Made by a program: the position numbers and the translations under genes
Part shown: one piece after another, positions 36,324 to 44,768 of the stretch
How positions within the stretch are numbered: the stretch's first letter is position 1
Layout: each line of letters opens with the position of its first letter
Assembly (NCBI GenBank): GCA_020723505.1
Contig: DYIT01000001.1
Coordinates: forward strand, 72,530 to 136,529
Reading direction: 5' to 3'
Source: Candidatus Kuenenia stuttgartensis
Lineage (GTDB): Bacteria > Planctomycetota > JAKEIC01 > DYIT01
DNA: 64,000 nucleotides
The notes under the pieces: model-generated
Databases searched by the model: none
What the model was told of the DNA's origin: nothing
Seen by the model: only the letters and a program-made list of their open reading frames with translations

Positions 36324-37615
36324 GGTTTCGAAGCCCTAATCTTGAACTCCATGCACTCGCCGTTCTTAACGCTCCTGTAGACCGTTTCAATCCCCTCGAA
36401 TCCGGCTCCGGACAGAAGACCCGCCATGCTTTCGGGCGTGTGCAGCGACCGGTGAAGATTCACTTCATAGTCCTGACCGCCGAAAGCGACCTTGTCGAGC
36501 GTTTCCAACGTGATTTTCCCGGACGTGTAAGCACCAATCATGGCTTCGAAATCGGGACACACGAGCTCAATCCCCCCCCCGGATTCAAGCAGCCTGAACC
36601 AGTACGGAAGGATTTCCCGCGCGAGCTCATTCCTCGAGAAGTGCTCCGCCGTATGGGATGAACGTATGCTCCGGACCGTGCCCTTATCGAACGGGAGGAA
36701 ACGCGCGTCGGTTATGATATCCACCCCTTCCAGCCGCCTTATGTCCACCGTCAGCTCATCCGCTACGTCCTCGGGCGACGGGCCTGAACCGATGTTCAGC
36801 CTGAATCCCGAGGTTTGCCCCGCGAGAACCCTCCTCGCCTTTTCGGTGGCCAGCGCCGGCTTTGGAGAGGCGGCTCCGTCCAACCGCGTCATCCTCGCCT
36901 GGATGCCGGCGAGATCCTTGATTTCCGAGAAAAGCTCGTTTCGCGTATTGTGAAGGAAAACCCACTGCGCCCGCATCTGCTCTTCGACGAAAGCCCTCGC
37001 ATCCCCGGCTTCCTTCCTCGATAAGGCTGCCGTTTCCCCAATCGAACTGATTGCCCCGCCCAGCCGTTTCTCCGCTCCAGCCGACTCCGAAACCATCCTG
37101 TCCAGCCCGGTCTTCACTTCGGCCGTCTCCCTGGCAATTTCATCCAGCGCCCCCCTCATAAGCCGGGCCTCCTCCGCCCACTCCATTCCCGCCGGCCGCG
37201 ATGTAAGCTCTGCGCCCATCTGATGGACGATGCTGGCGACGTCCCGGAGGTGCAGAATCGTGAGCTCGCAGAGGTTCTTCGAATGCAGGTTGAAATGCAC
37301 CTGGCGGTGGATGAAAAAACGCATCAGCTTGTTGAGTACTCGTTTCAGGAACCTGAATTTGACTCCAAGAGGTACGTACATGACGTCCCAGCAGCCGTTC
37401 ACAACCGCGGCCATCTCGTCGATCCGCCTGTCCGACAGGGCGAGCGGCGCGTGCCGGGCCGCCACGAAATCCGCCGGAGCGCAATCCTTGGCCTTCCCCG
37501 CGTCCTCGAGATGTCTCCTTATCCTCGTCAGGATTCCGGCCACTTCGGAGCCGCATCCATCCGTCTCGAAGAAGGAATCCGTCTTCCCGAAACCGCTTGC
37601 GTCCGGATCATCCAT
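36320..37615 (-). CDS. SAM-dependent methyltransferase with N-terminal coiled coil
   Basis: 431 aa. The first about 270 residues are helical (basic stretch FRFLKRVLNKLMRFF, then a coiled coil of alternating E/K/R residues). The C-terminal about 155 residues form a class I methyltransferase: LNIGSGPSPEDVADELTVDI (SAM-binding loop and acidic end), ITDARFLPFDKGTV and SSHTAEHFSRNEL. Proteins like this lie in O-antigen clusters and methylate sugars or cap chains; the coiled coil may act as a ruler or membrane platform as in WbdD-type chain terminators. That comparison is inference. First gene of the leftward run. Confidence 0.75.
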   Translation of the reverse strand: MDDPDASGFGKTDSFFETDGCGSEVAGILTRIRRHLEDAGKAKDCAPADFVAARHAPLALSDRRIDEMAAVVNGCWDVMYVPLGVKFRFLKRVLNKLMRFFIHRQVHFNLHSKNLCELTILHLRDVASIVHQMGAELTSRPAGMEWAEEARLMRGALDEIARETAEVKTGLDRMVSESAGAEKRLGGAISSIGETAALSRKEAGDARAFVEEQMRAQWVFLHNTRNELFSEIKDLAGIQARMTRLDGAASPKPALATEKARRVLAGQTSGFRLNIGSGPSPEDVADELTVDIRRLEGVDIITDARFLPFDKGTVRSIRSSHTAEHFSRNELAREILPYWFRLLESGGGIELVCPDFEAMIGAYTSGKITLETLDKVAFGGQDYEVNLHRSLHTPESMAGLLSGAGFEGIETVYRSVKNGECMEFKIRASKP

Positions 37616-37782
37616 TCATCCCATCCTCGATTCTTCCGACATGCCTTGCGTCTTTCCGCTCAAAGGACACGATCAGCATATTACATCCATCACCCTGTTT
37701 TTTCCAGCGGCGGGCCCGATGCCGTTGAAATCGCCCCCTCACGCCGTTATATTTCTGCTCATGAGGGCCGACGCAGTCGGGC

Positions 37783-38625
37783 ATGAAGCTCTGGCTTGCC
37801 GGGGTCCGGTTTTTTCTGGGCTCGCGCATGCTGGCTATACAGGTCGTCCCCGACAAGGAAATGAGGAAACGCCCGGAACGGCCGCTTAACCGTCTCTGCG
37901 ACATCAGCGACTGGCGGGCGGGGAGGCCTCTCTCCCTCGTCATGCAGGCTCTCGGCGAGGGAGTCTACATCCACAGGAAATCATGGGAATACGCCATGTG
38001 CCTCATAGGCCTTGAAACACTCGGCGTCGTCAGGCCTGAGGCGAGGGCCGTTGCCGTCGGCGCCGGCTCGGAGAGGCCCCTGTTCCATTATGCGAATAGA
38101 ATCTCGGAGATGGTCGCGACCGATCTCTATGCGACCCCCGGCAGGGAGGGGGATCCCCGCATGCTGACGAATCCCGAGGTGTTCGCGCCGTTCGACTACA
38201 GGAAGGACAGGCTGAAGGTCCTGCGGATGGACGCGACCGGACTCGATTTCCCCGATGCGTCCTTCGATTTCGGATTCTGCCTCTCGTCAATCGAGCACTT
38301 CGGATCGAGGGAGAAATCGGCACGTGCGATGCAGGAGATGCATCGCGTCCTGAAACCCGGAGGGGTCGTCTGCATCTCCACGGAACTCATCCTGAACGGC
38401 GCCAACCACGCGGAATACTTCTCCACCGAAGAACTGGACAGGACAATACTCCGGTCCGCGGCCTTCAAGCTCGCGGGAGGAGGGCCGGATCTGTCGATTT
38501 CACGATCACTGCTGCTGAATCCGATAGATCTCGACGATGAGACGGATTTGCACGTGAGTCCGCACATCGTCCTGAAACAGGGGAACGTCGTCTGGACATC
38601 GGTAATCCTTTTTCTGAGGAAGTGA
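37783..38625 (+). CDS. Class I SAM-dependent methyltransferase
   Basis: 280 aa. SAM-binding glycine loop VAVGAGSERPLFHYAN, an acidic residue after EMVATDLY, LRMDATGLDFPDASFDFGFCLSSIEHF (motif II/III of Methyltransf_11) and MHRVLKPGGVVCIST. Likely methylates a sugar or lipid intermediate of the surface glycan. Transcribed divergently from the methyltransferase at 36320-37615; the 167-base gap should hold both promoters. No strong ribosome-binding site, but the ATG at 37783 fits the family N-terminus. Confidence 0.83.
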   Translation: MKLWLAGVRFFLGSRMLAIQVVPDKEMRKRPERPLNRLCDISDWRAGRPLSLVMQALGEGVYIHRKSWEYAMCLIGLETLGVVRPEARAVAVGAGSERPLFHYANRISEMVATDLYATPGREGDPRMLTNPEVFAPFDYRKDRLKVLRMDATGLDFPDASFDFGFCLSSIEHFGSREKSARAMQEMHRVLKPGGVVCISTELILNGANHAEYFSTEELDRTILRSAAFKLAGGGPDLSISRSLLLNPIDLDDETDLHVSPHIVLKQGNVVWTSVILFLRK

Positions 38626-38650
38626 TGCCGGGTTCAGCCGGCTTCGCGAC

Positions 38651-39865
38651 ATGAATATAATACAGCTGGTTCACGACATCTCCTCGGTCAACAGCGGGTC
38701 CTCGGTCTTCTACAGGAAAATCTCGGAATACGCCCCCGCTTTCGGACACCGCTGCTGGTCTTTCGATCTCAGCGGCCGGCTCGTCCCCCCTCCGGGCGAG
38801 CCCGCAAGGCCCGTCTTCGCGAACCCCTTCAGCAGATTCAGGGAAAAAGCCTTCCCGAGGCTTCCGCTCTCGAGTCCGTACTTCTCCGCCCTGATGAACC
38901 TAATCCCCTTGTGCCCGTCCGGGCAGATTGGACGCCGTTTCTACTTCCTGATAAGGAGGATCGAACCCGCCATAAGGGATATCGTCCGCCGGCTCCCGGA
39001 TGCCGTGATCCACGTCTCGCCGAATCCCTTCGACGCGATGATTGGGCTCGGCTTCAAAATCGCCAGGTCCATGGAGCTCCCCCTGGTCGTGACACCCCTT
39101 ATCCACCCGCCTTTCCGTCCCCTCCTTCCTGGCAGAAAAGCGATGTGTCCGAACTGCCTCAGGGCTTTGAAAGCATCCAGTCTGGCTATCGCGCTCTCGG
39201 ATTCGGAAAAACGGGTCCTGACGGGCGCCGGCGTTCCCGAGGGCAAGGTGCATGTCACTCAGATGGGTATCGACCTTCTCGCGGATTCCCGCGACGGCCG
39301 TCCTGCCGCGCCGGCGGGCGATGACGGCTGTTTCCGCGTCTGTCACATAGGAATGCTGTCGCGCGAGAAGGGCGCGCCCGATCTCATCAGGGCCCTCATC
39401 CCGCTCTGGGAAACCGGCCTCGGAATAAAGGTGGATTTCATCGGGCCGAGAAAACCCGGGTTCGACCTCTTCAGGCTTCTTCTGAAACGGAAGCACCTGC
39501 GATTCTGCGAGTTCCACGGGAAGGTGGACGACCGCCTCAAATGGGAGATCCTGGACCGATGCGACGCTCTGGTACTCCCCAGCATCGTCGACGCGTTCGG
39601 AATCGTCTTCCTGGAAGCCTGGTCGCTCGGAAAACCCGTTATCGGTTACAGATGGGGCGGAGTGCCCGGAGTGATTGACCACGGCGTCGACGGTTTTCTC
39701 GTCAATCCCCGCGATATCCGCGATCTCACCCTTCGCATCGACCAGCTCCGGGCCGATCCCGGTCTCCGGAAACGGATGGGAGAAGCAGGAAAGGCAAAAG
39801 CCCTCCTCTCCGGATGGTCGGGCATCGCCGGAAATATCTTCAGGGCGATTGCATCCGCCGTCTGA
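38651..39865 (+). CDS. GT4-family glycosyltransferase
   Basis: 404 aa. N-terminal MNIIQLVHDISSVNSGSSVFYRKIS; C-terminal HIGMLSREKGAPDLIRALIPL and SIVDAFGIVFLEAWSLGKPVIG with the EX7E motif. A cysteine pair in the middle (CPNCLRALK) recalls the cysteines of GT4 enzymes in O-antigen loci. It follows the methyltransferase by 25 bases on the + strand, so the two are cotranscribed. The sugar is unknown. Confidence 0.9.
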   Translation: MNIIQLVHDISSVNSGSSVFYRKISEYAPAFGHRCWSFDLSGRLVPPPGEPARPVFANPFSRFREKAFPRLPLSSPYFSALMNLIPLCPSGQIGRRFYFLIRRIEPAIRDIVRRLPDAVIHVSPNPFDAMIGLGFKIARSMELPLVVTPLIHPPFRPLLPGRKAMCPNCLRALKASSLAIALSDSEKRVLTGAGVPEGKVHVTQMGIDLLADSRDGRPAAPAGDDGCFRVCHIGMLSREKGAPDLIRALIPLWETGLGIKVDFIGPRKPGFDLFRLLLKRKHLRFCEFHGKVDDRLKWEILDRCDALVLPSIVDAFGIVFLEAWSLGKPVIGYRWGGVPGVIDHGVDGFLVNPRDIRDLTLRIDQLRADPGLRKRMGEAGKAKALLSGWSGIAGNIFRAIASAV

Positions 39866-39902
39866 CTCCCGTTCATCCGTTCCCGCGATACGGACAGGCC
39901 TG

Positions 39903-40673
39903 TCAGAGCCTGTATATCATCTTCTCGTCGAGCGACCTGAACACGGCCAGGCCTGCGGCCAGCGACAGGATTGCGCAGGAGAGGAAAATCCCGAAATGGG
40001 TGGGGGAAGGAATCGTGCCCTCGTAGATTGGCAGGCGGAAGGACTCGACCATGTAGACCATGGGGTTGAACCTGAGGATGGACCTCAAGCCTTCCGGTCC
40101 GAAGGCCTTGCCGTTGATTGACAAGGGGTAGACAATCGGCGTGAGGTAGAACAGCATGGACATGCCGACTTCCGTTATGTGCTGAGTATCCCGGAAAAGG
40201 ACGTTGAATGCGCTCACGGTCATCCCGATGCCGAGCGTGAAAACGAACAGGACCGTGATTGAAACCGGCAGGAAAAGCAAGGCCGGAGTCGCCCTCCCGC
40301 CGAGGAGGAGGAAAAGCACCGACATGGGAACGAGGGCGAACAGGAAATTCACCAGCCCGGAAGTCACGACGGCCGCGGGGAAAATCGTCTTTGGCACGTA
40401 GATCTTCCTAATCAGCCCTCCGCTGGACACGACAGAGTTCGTGGACTGCACCACGCCCTGGGAAAAGAAGTTCCAGGGCAGCAATACTGAGAGCACGAAT
40501 ACTGGATAGTTCACTATGCTCTCGAACTTGAACAGGTGGGAGAAGACCATCGTCAGGACTACCAGCATCAGGAGCGGGTTCAGGAGCGTCCATACGAACC
40601 CGAGCATGGAGTTCTTGTAGCGGACCTTGAGGTCCCTGGCTACCAGATGCTGCAGGAGGTACAACCTCTTCAT
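39903..40673 (-). CDS. Polysaccharide ABC exporter permease (Wzm/TagG/KpsM-like, ABC-2)
   Basis: 256 aa with six membrane segments. It starts MKRLYLLQHLVARDLKVRYKNSMLGFVWTLLNPL, the ABC-2 signature in which the basic amphipathic helix precedes TM1, and has AFNVLFRDTQHITEVGMSMLFYLTPIVYP, typical of O-antigen permeases. Partner of the ATPase at 32192-32950, from which it is separated by five other genes and two strand changes, an unusual arrangement for genes that are normally adjacent. The 164-base spacer upstream (40674-40837) has a TATAAT at 40704-40709 for the + strand gene. Confidence 0.93.
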   Translation of the reverse strand: MKRLYLLQHLVARDLKVRYKNSMLGFVWTLLNPLLMLVVLTMVFSHLFKFESIVNYPVFVLSVLLPWNFFSQGVVQSTNSVVSSGGLIRKIYVPKTIFPAAVVTSGLVNFLFALVPMSVLFLLLGGRATPALLFLPVSITVLFVFTLGIGMTVSAFNVLFRDTQHITEVGMSMLFYLTPIVYPLSINGKAFGPEGLRSILRFNPMVYMVESFRLPIYEGTIPSPTHFGIFLSCAILSLAAGLAVFRSLDEKMIYRL

Positions 40674-40837
40674 GGCTGATTCTTCAAATCATCGGCGAAT
40701 GATATAATTCCTCGGAGTTTTTGTCACTCATGGATTCCCGCAGGCATGCGCTGACGGATTGCCGTCGCGCATGCGAAGAGGTATCAGCCATGCCTGGGAT
40801 GGAAGAGGGGGCGAAACCGCCTGCCGCCCGTTGACCG

Positions 40838-41764
40838 ATGGGGAACTCTCCGGACATTTCAGTGGTGCTTCTGACATTCGACGGCGTGAATCAGGGTCTC
40901 GCGAAGACGATTGAGGCGCTTTTCGAGCAGAAAGCGTCCGGCCCTTTCGAAGTCATAGCAATCGACTCGGGGTCGATCGACGGAACTCTGGAAATGCTGC
41001 GCGCCCGGAGCGAGATTCGTCTCCACTGCATCAATCACGGGGATTTCGGGCACGGACGGACAAGGCAGATGGGTTTCGATCTCTCCAGGGGTCGGGCCGT
41101 CGTCTTTCTTTGTCAGGATGCGCTGCCGCTTTCGAACCGATGGCTTGACGCCCTGATTGGCAAGCTCTACTCGAAAAGCGACCTCATGGCGGTCTGTTCC
41201 CGGGTAGTCCCCAAAGACGGGGCGTCTCCCCTGATGCGAACAACCGTAATGTCTGAATGGTCGTCTTCGGAGGTGGACGCGGAAGTCCGAATCCCGTCTC
41301 CCCGCGTCCTCGCCCTTGGAAGTCCGGGAGAGGTGAGGCGCCTCCTCCGCCTGCATAACATAAGCGCCGCCTACAGGCGGGAAGCCCTTGAAGCCTTCCG
41401 TTTCGAGGACGTCGAAATGGGCGAGGATGTGCTAATCGCCCGCGAAATACTCTCCGCGGGTTTCGCGATTGGCTTCTCTGCGGGTTCGGTCGTCGCCCAC
41501 TCCCACGAATACACTCTTTCCGCGGCATTCCGAAGGAATGTGATGGATGGGAGGTTCAACAGGAACCATCTGAATCTCGACACGGTAATCACTGCCCCTG
41601 AAGTACTCGTGAGAGCCGCCATCCTCGTTCTGAAGGATGCGGCTTCTCTGTTTCGTGACCGGCGGATTTCGCTTCCAAGAAAGACCGCCGGACTCTGCCG
41701 AAGCCCCGCCCTTCGCCTGTCCGAAATGATCGGGCAATACATTGGGAACTCACCAGGCATATGA
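40838..41764 (+). CDS. GT2-family glycosyltransferase (rhamnosyltransferase-like)
   Basis: 308 aa. ISVVLLTFDGVNQGLAKTIEAL, IDSGSIDGTLE, DFGHGRTRQMGFDLSRGRAVVFLCQDALP (acidic motif QDA) and NISAAYRREALEAFRFEDVEMGEDVLI. This block pattern is typical of GT2 enzymes that add deoxyhexoses such as rhamnose. The stop overlaps the next gene's start (ATGA). A downstream hydrophobic stretch is lacking, so it is probably peripheral at the inner membrane. Confidence 0.88.
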   Translation: MGNSPDISVVLLTFDGVNQGLAKTIEALFEQKASGPFEVIAIDSGSIDGTLEMLRARSEIRLHCINHGDFGHGRTRQMGFDLSRGRAVVFLCQDALPLSNRWLDALIGKLYSKSDLMAVCSRVVPKDGASPLMRTTVMSEWSSSEVDAEVRIPSPRVLALGSPGEVRRLLRLHNISAAYRREALEAFRFEDVEMGEDVLIAREILSAGFAIGFSAGSVVAHSHEYTLSAAFRRNVMDGRFNRNHLNLDTVITAPEVLVRAAILVLKDAASLFRDRRISLPRKTAGLCRSPALRLSEMIGQYIGNSPGI

Positions 41765-43110
41765 AGATTCTGTACCTCATCCACCAGTATTGGCCCGAGT
41801 ACCAGTCCGGTTCGGAGAATTACACCCATTACCTCGCGGAAGCCCTCTCGGCAATCGGATTCGAAGTCACCGTGGTGGCGGCAGACCCGGCGTCACAGAA
41901 TGATTACTCCATCGCGAGTTCGCTGGAAGGGCGGGTTCGAGTGCTGAAGGTGCGCAAGAACTCTTTCATGGACAGGAACCCGCTCACGAACTTCACGGAC
42001 CCGGCATTCACAAGGGCCTTCCTGGGAATAATGGAAGAAGTGCGCCCCGACGTCCTTCACGTCCAGCACCTGATGTTCGCATCTGCGGACATCCCTGCTC
42101 ATGTCAAGCGCATGTTTCGAATACCTGTTATATTCACATTGCATGACTTCTGGCTGGAGTGCTGCCGCACAATCCGGCTTGATTCCGAGGGAAAGGTCTG
42201 CGCAGGCGCTGATCGCCGACGCTGCATGAAATGTGTCCGTGATGACATGTCCTCGGAAAACCCGACGGCTGCAGCCATGTTATCCAGACTTGTCATGCTG
42301 AAATCCAGGCTGTCAACCGCCGAATTAGCCGGAGTCGTCCTCAGGAAACTCTCCCGATCGATACGGCGGGCCTGCTCATCGTCGCCCGACTGGGAATGCA
42401 GGGACCGCGGGATGAGGGCTCTCGCAAACGAGGTGGACCTGTTCATCTCGCCGTCCCGTTTCCTGCTGAAATCCTTCATCCGCTGGGGCATTCAGGAAAA
42501 CCGGATTGTATTCTCGGCGAACGGACTCCCAATCCATCCTGGCGTTGCCGCAAGCGGGCCGCGGGAGGACAACGGCATCCTCAGGATTGCCTTCACGTCC
42601 GTCGTCAAGCCTGAGAAGGGCCTGCTCGTAGCGATTGAAGCATTCGATATCCTGCATAGGAAAGGCGTTTCCGGAGCCAGACTGGTGATATACGGGGATG
42701 TCCCGCACGGATCCGGATTCGGCAGGATTGTCAGGGCAAAGGCATCCGGGCTGCCGAACGTCGAATTCGGCGGGGCATTCGACAACAGGGACATCGCCTT
42801 GGCGCTGTCGGGAATCCATTTCATGCTTCTCCCGTCCCTGTGGTTCGAGAATGCGCCGCTTGTAATCGAGGAGGCTTTCCAGCAAAAAGTCCCATGCATC
42901 GTGTCGAACCTGGGGGGGATGGCCGAAAGAGTGGAAGACATGGTCAGCGGAATCCACTTCGAGGCGGGGAACGCCGCGAGCCTGGCTGGACGGATTGAAA
43001 ATCTGCTGGATAATCCCACCCTCCGGAGAAGGCTCGTTGATGGGATTCCAAGGGTGAAGGCAATCGATGAGAACGCCAGAGAACTCAGGGAGATATACAT
43101 GTCCTTCTGA
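41761..43110 (+). CDS. GT4-family glycosyltransferase
   Basis: 449 aa. N-terminal MKILYLIHQYWPEYQSGSEN with the glycine/serine acceptor loop, a cysteine cluster in the middle (CCRTIRLDSEGKVCAGADR, then CMKC) common in this GT4 subgroup, and C-terminal FTSVVKPEKGLLVAIEAFDI and SLWFENAPLVIEEAFQQKVP. ATG overlaps the TGA of the upstream GT2 gene. It is the second gene of a + strand run that continues to galE. Confidence 0.9.
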   Translation: MKILYLIHQYWPEYQSGSENYTHYLAEALSAIGFEVTVVAADPASQNDYSIASSLEGRVRVLKVRKNSFMDRNPLTNFTDPAFTRAFLGIMEEVRPDVLHVQHLMFASADIPAHVKRMFRIPVIFTLHDFWLECCRTIRLDSEGKVCAGADRRRCMKCVRDDMSSENPTAAAMLSRLVMLKSRLSTAELAGVVLRKLSRSIRRACSSSPDWECRDRGMRALANEVDLFISPSRFLLKSFIRWGIQENRIVFSANGLPIHPGVAASGPREDNGILRIAFTSVVKPEKGLLVAIEAFDILHRKGVSGARLVIYGDVPHGSGFGRIVRAKASGLPNVEFGGAFDNRDIALALSGIHFMLLPSLWFENAPLVIEEAFQQKVPCIVSNLGGMAERVEDMVSGIHFEAGNAASLAGRIENLLDNPTLRRRLVDGIPRVKAIDENARELREIYMSF

Positions 43111-43247
43111 ATCGGCGAATCGACGCGCATACGCGGCCTGGACCGCGGTCGAGCCGCCTTGATAAGGCTCCTCCTGGATGATAGGATCACCGAACCCTCT
43201 GTGGAATCCGAAAGCCATTAGCAGCTCAAAAAGGATGCGGAAGACCG

Positions 43248-44765
43248 ATGAACGGCGAGCTTGAAGCTTCTGACGGTCCATTCCAGGCCAATGAGGAGGC
43301 CGAATCCGCGGAGGAGCGCGAAGGGAAGGACGCCTCTGACGGAGGAGGCAGGATTCGGGAACTCGAAAACTGCCTGATTGATTGCCGCAAGAACCTGTCC
43401 ATGAGACAAAGCGAAGCAGAGGCCCTCAGATGCCTGGCAGAGAAATACAGGGACGACCTGCTCTTTTCGAACGAGAATCTGAGAAGATCTGTCGACGAGA
43501 TGGTTTCGATTCGCGAAAAGCAGGCCGGCATCAGGAGCGAATTGGAACGGAAAACATACGAGCTCGAAAACATCAAGCGTACAATCAGCTTCCGCGCAGT
43601 GCACAGGATTAGAAAGACATGGCTCTTCGGGCTATACATGCGCATGAAGGGAATCGACCGCGAATCCGGGCATCCCGTCGAGCCGGAATCCTCCACCTGC
43701 CAGTCCGGCGATTTTGCCCGGCACCCGCCGGAATCGCCGCAAAGGAGGGATTGGGGAAGCTTTTCCGAGGAAGAATGCGCCTGGATCGACAAGACGCGCC
43801 GCAATCCCGCGCCCCTGTCCGTCAACAATCCGCATTGGCTTGGAATCAGAAGCTCCGCTTCGCAGCTTTTCAGGGAGTTGTTCTTTCTCGAAGACAATCT
43901 CGACGAAGAGCGGGGCATGCATTACGCCAGATTATTCGCAGAAGCACGGCCGGCCTCGCTCGCAATCCAAGGGTTTCCTCTGACCTATGTGCATCTGGTT
44001 GACGGCCTCCGAAAAGCCGCTCCGGCAATGCCGCTCTACATCATATGGCATGGGAGTTTCGTCCAGTCCCAGGAGGACTACAACTGGAAAGGATATCGGA
44101 TATCGATTGATCTCTGCCGGAGCGGCGTCGTCAGGAGAATCGGATTCGTGAAGAAAGGCATGGCCGAGGTCCACATCGCGAAAGGAATCCCATCGGGATT
44201 CGTGATGAACTGCGTCCGCAGAATTCCGGAAAAGCCGTCTTCTCCCCTCGCCGGTGGTCCGCATCTCGGGCTCTGGAGCCCGCTGGATTTCTGGAGGAAG
44301 CCTCCGTATGCGATGCTCGCGGCCGCGGGCACGATAGAGAATTCCGTTGTACATGCGTCTAGCTTCAGCCCAAGGGCCTTGGAGTTTGCCGGATTGATGG
44401 GCGTCAGGCTCGCTGATATCTCGGAAAAGCCGATTTCGCAGGAAGACATGCCTGGAATCCTTTCCGGAATGCACCTGAACCTGTACGTCACGCTGAGCGA
44501 GTGCGCACCCATGCTCCCCCTCGAGAGCCTGTCCGTCGGTGCGCCATGCCTCATCGGGCCGGTGTCCCATCTGTTCGAGGACGACGCGTACCTTTCTTCC
44601 ATGCTCGTGGTCGACAGGCCTGACGAGTCCTGGCGAATAAGGGCATGGGCCCTTCGCGCCCTCGAGGAAAGGGACTCGATTGTGGAAGCCTACAGGAAAT
44701 ACGCCCCGGGGTACAACATGCGGGCGGACAGGTCTCTCCGCGATTTCATCGAAATGGATGCTTAA
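43248..44765 (+). CDS. Coiled-coil protein with GT-B-like glycosyltransferase domain
   Basis: 505 aa. Residues 1-110 are acidic and coiled-coil (IRELENCLIDCRKNLSMRQS). A GT-B-like C-terminal half (from about 190) has PLYIIWHGSFVQSQEDYNWKG, LGLWSPLDFWRKPPYAML and LNLYVTLSECAPMLPLESLSVGAPCLIG; SECAPMLPLESL occupies the place of the EX7E motif. The family was not recognised with certainty. Located between GT4 genes, so a role in glycan assembly is likely. GGAAGA precedes the ATG at 43248. Confidence 0.65.
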   Translation: MNGELEASDGPFQANEEAESAEEREGKDASDGGGRIRELENCLIDCRKNLSMRQSEAEALRCLAEKYRDDLLFSNENLRRSVDEMVSIREKQAGIRSELERKTYELENIKRTISFRAVHRIRKTWLFGLYMRMKGIDRESGHPVEPESSTCQSGDFARHPPESPQRRDWGSFSEEECAWIDKTRRNPAPLSVNNPHWLGIRSSASQLFRELFFLEDNLDEERGMHYARLFAEARPASLAIQGFPLTYVHLVDGLRKAAPAMPLYIIWHGSFVQSQEDYNWKGYRISIDLCRSGVVRRIGFVKKGMAEVHIAKGIPSGFVMNCVRRIPEKPSSPLAGGPHLGLWSPLDFWRKPPYAMLAAAGTIENSVVHASSFSPRALEFAGLMGVRLADISEKPISQEDMPGILSGMHLNLYVTLSECAPMLPLESLSVGAPCLIGPVSHLFEDDAYLSSMLVVDRPDESWRIRAWALRALEERDSIVEAYRKYAPGYNMRADRSLRDFIEMDA

Positions 44766-44768
44766 TCA

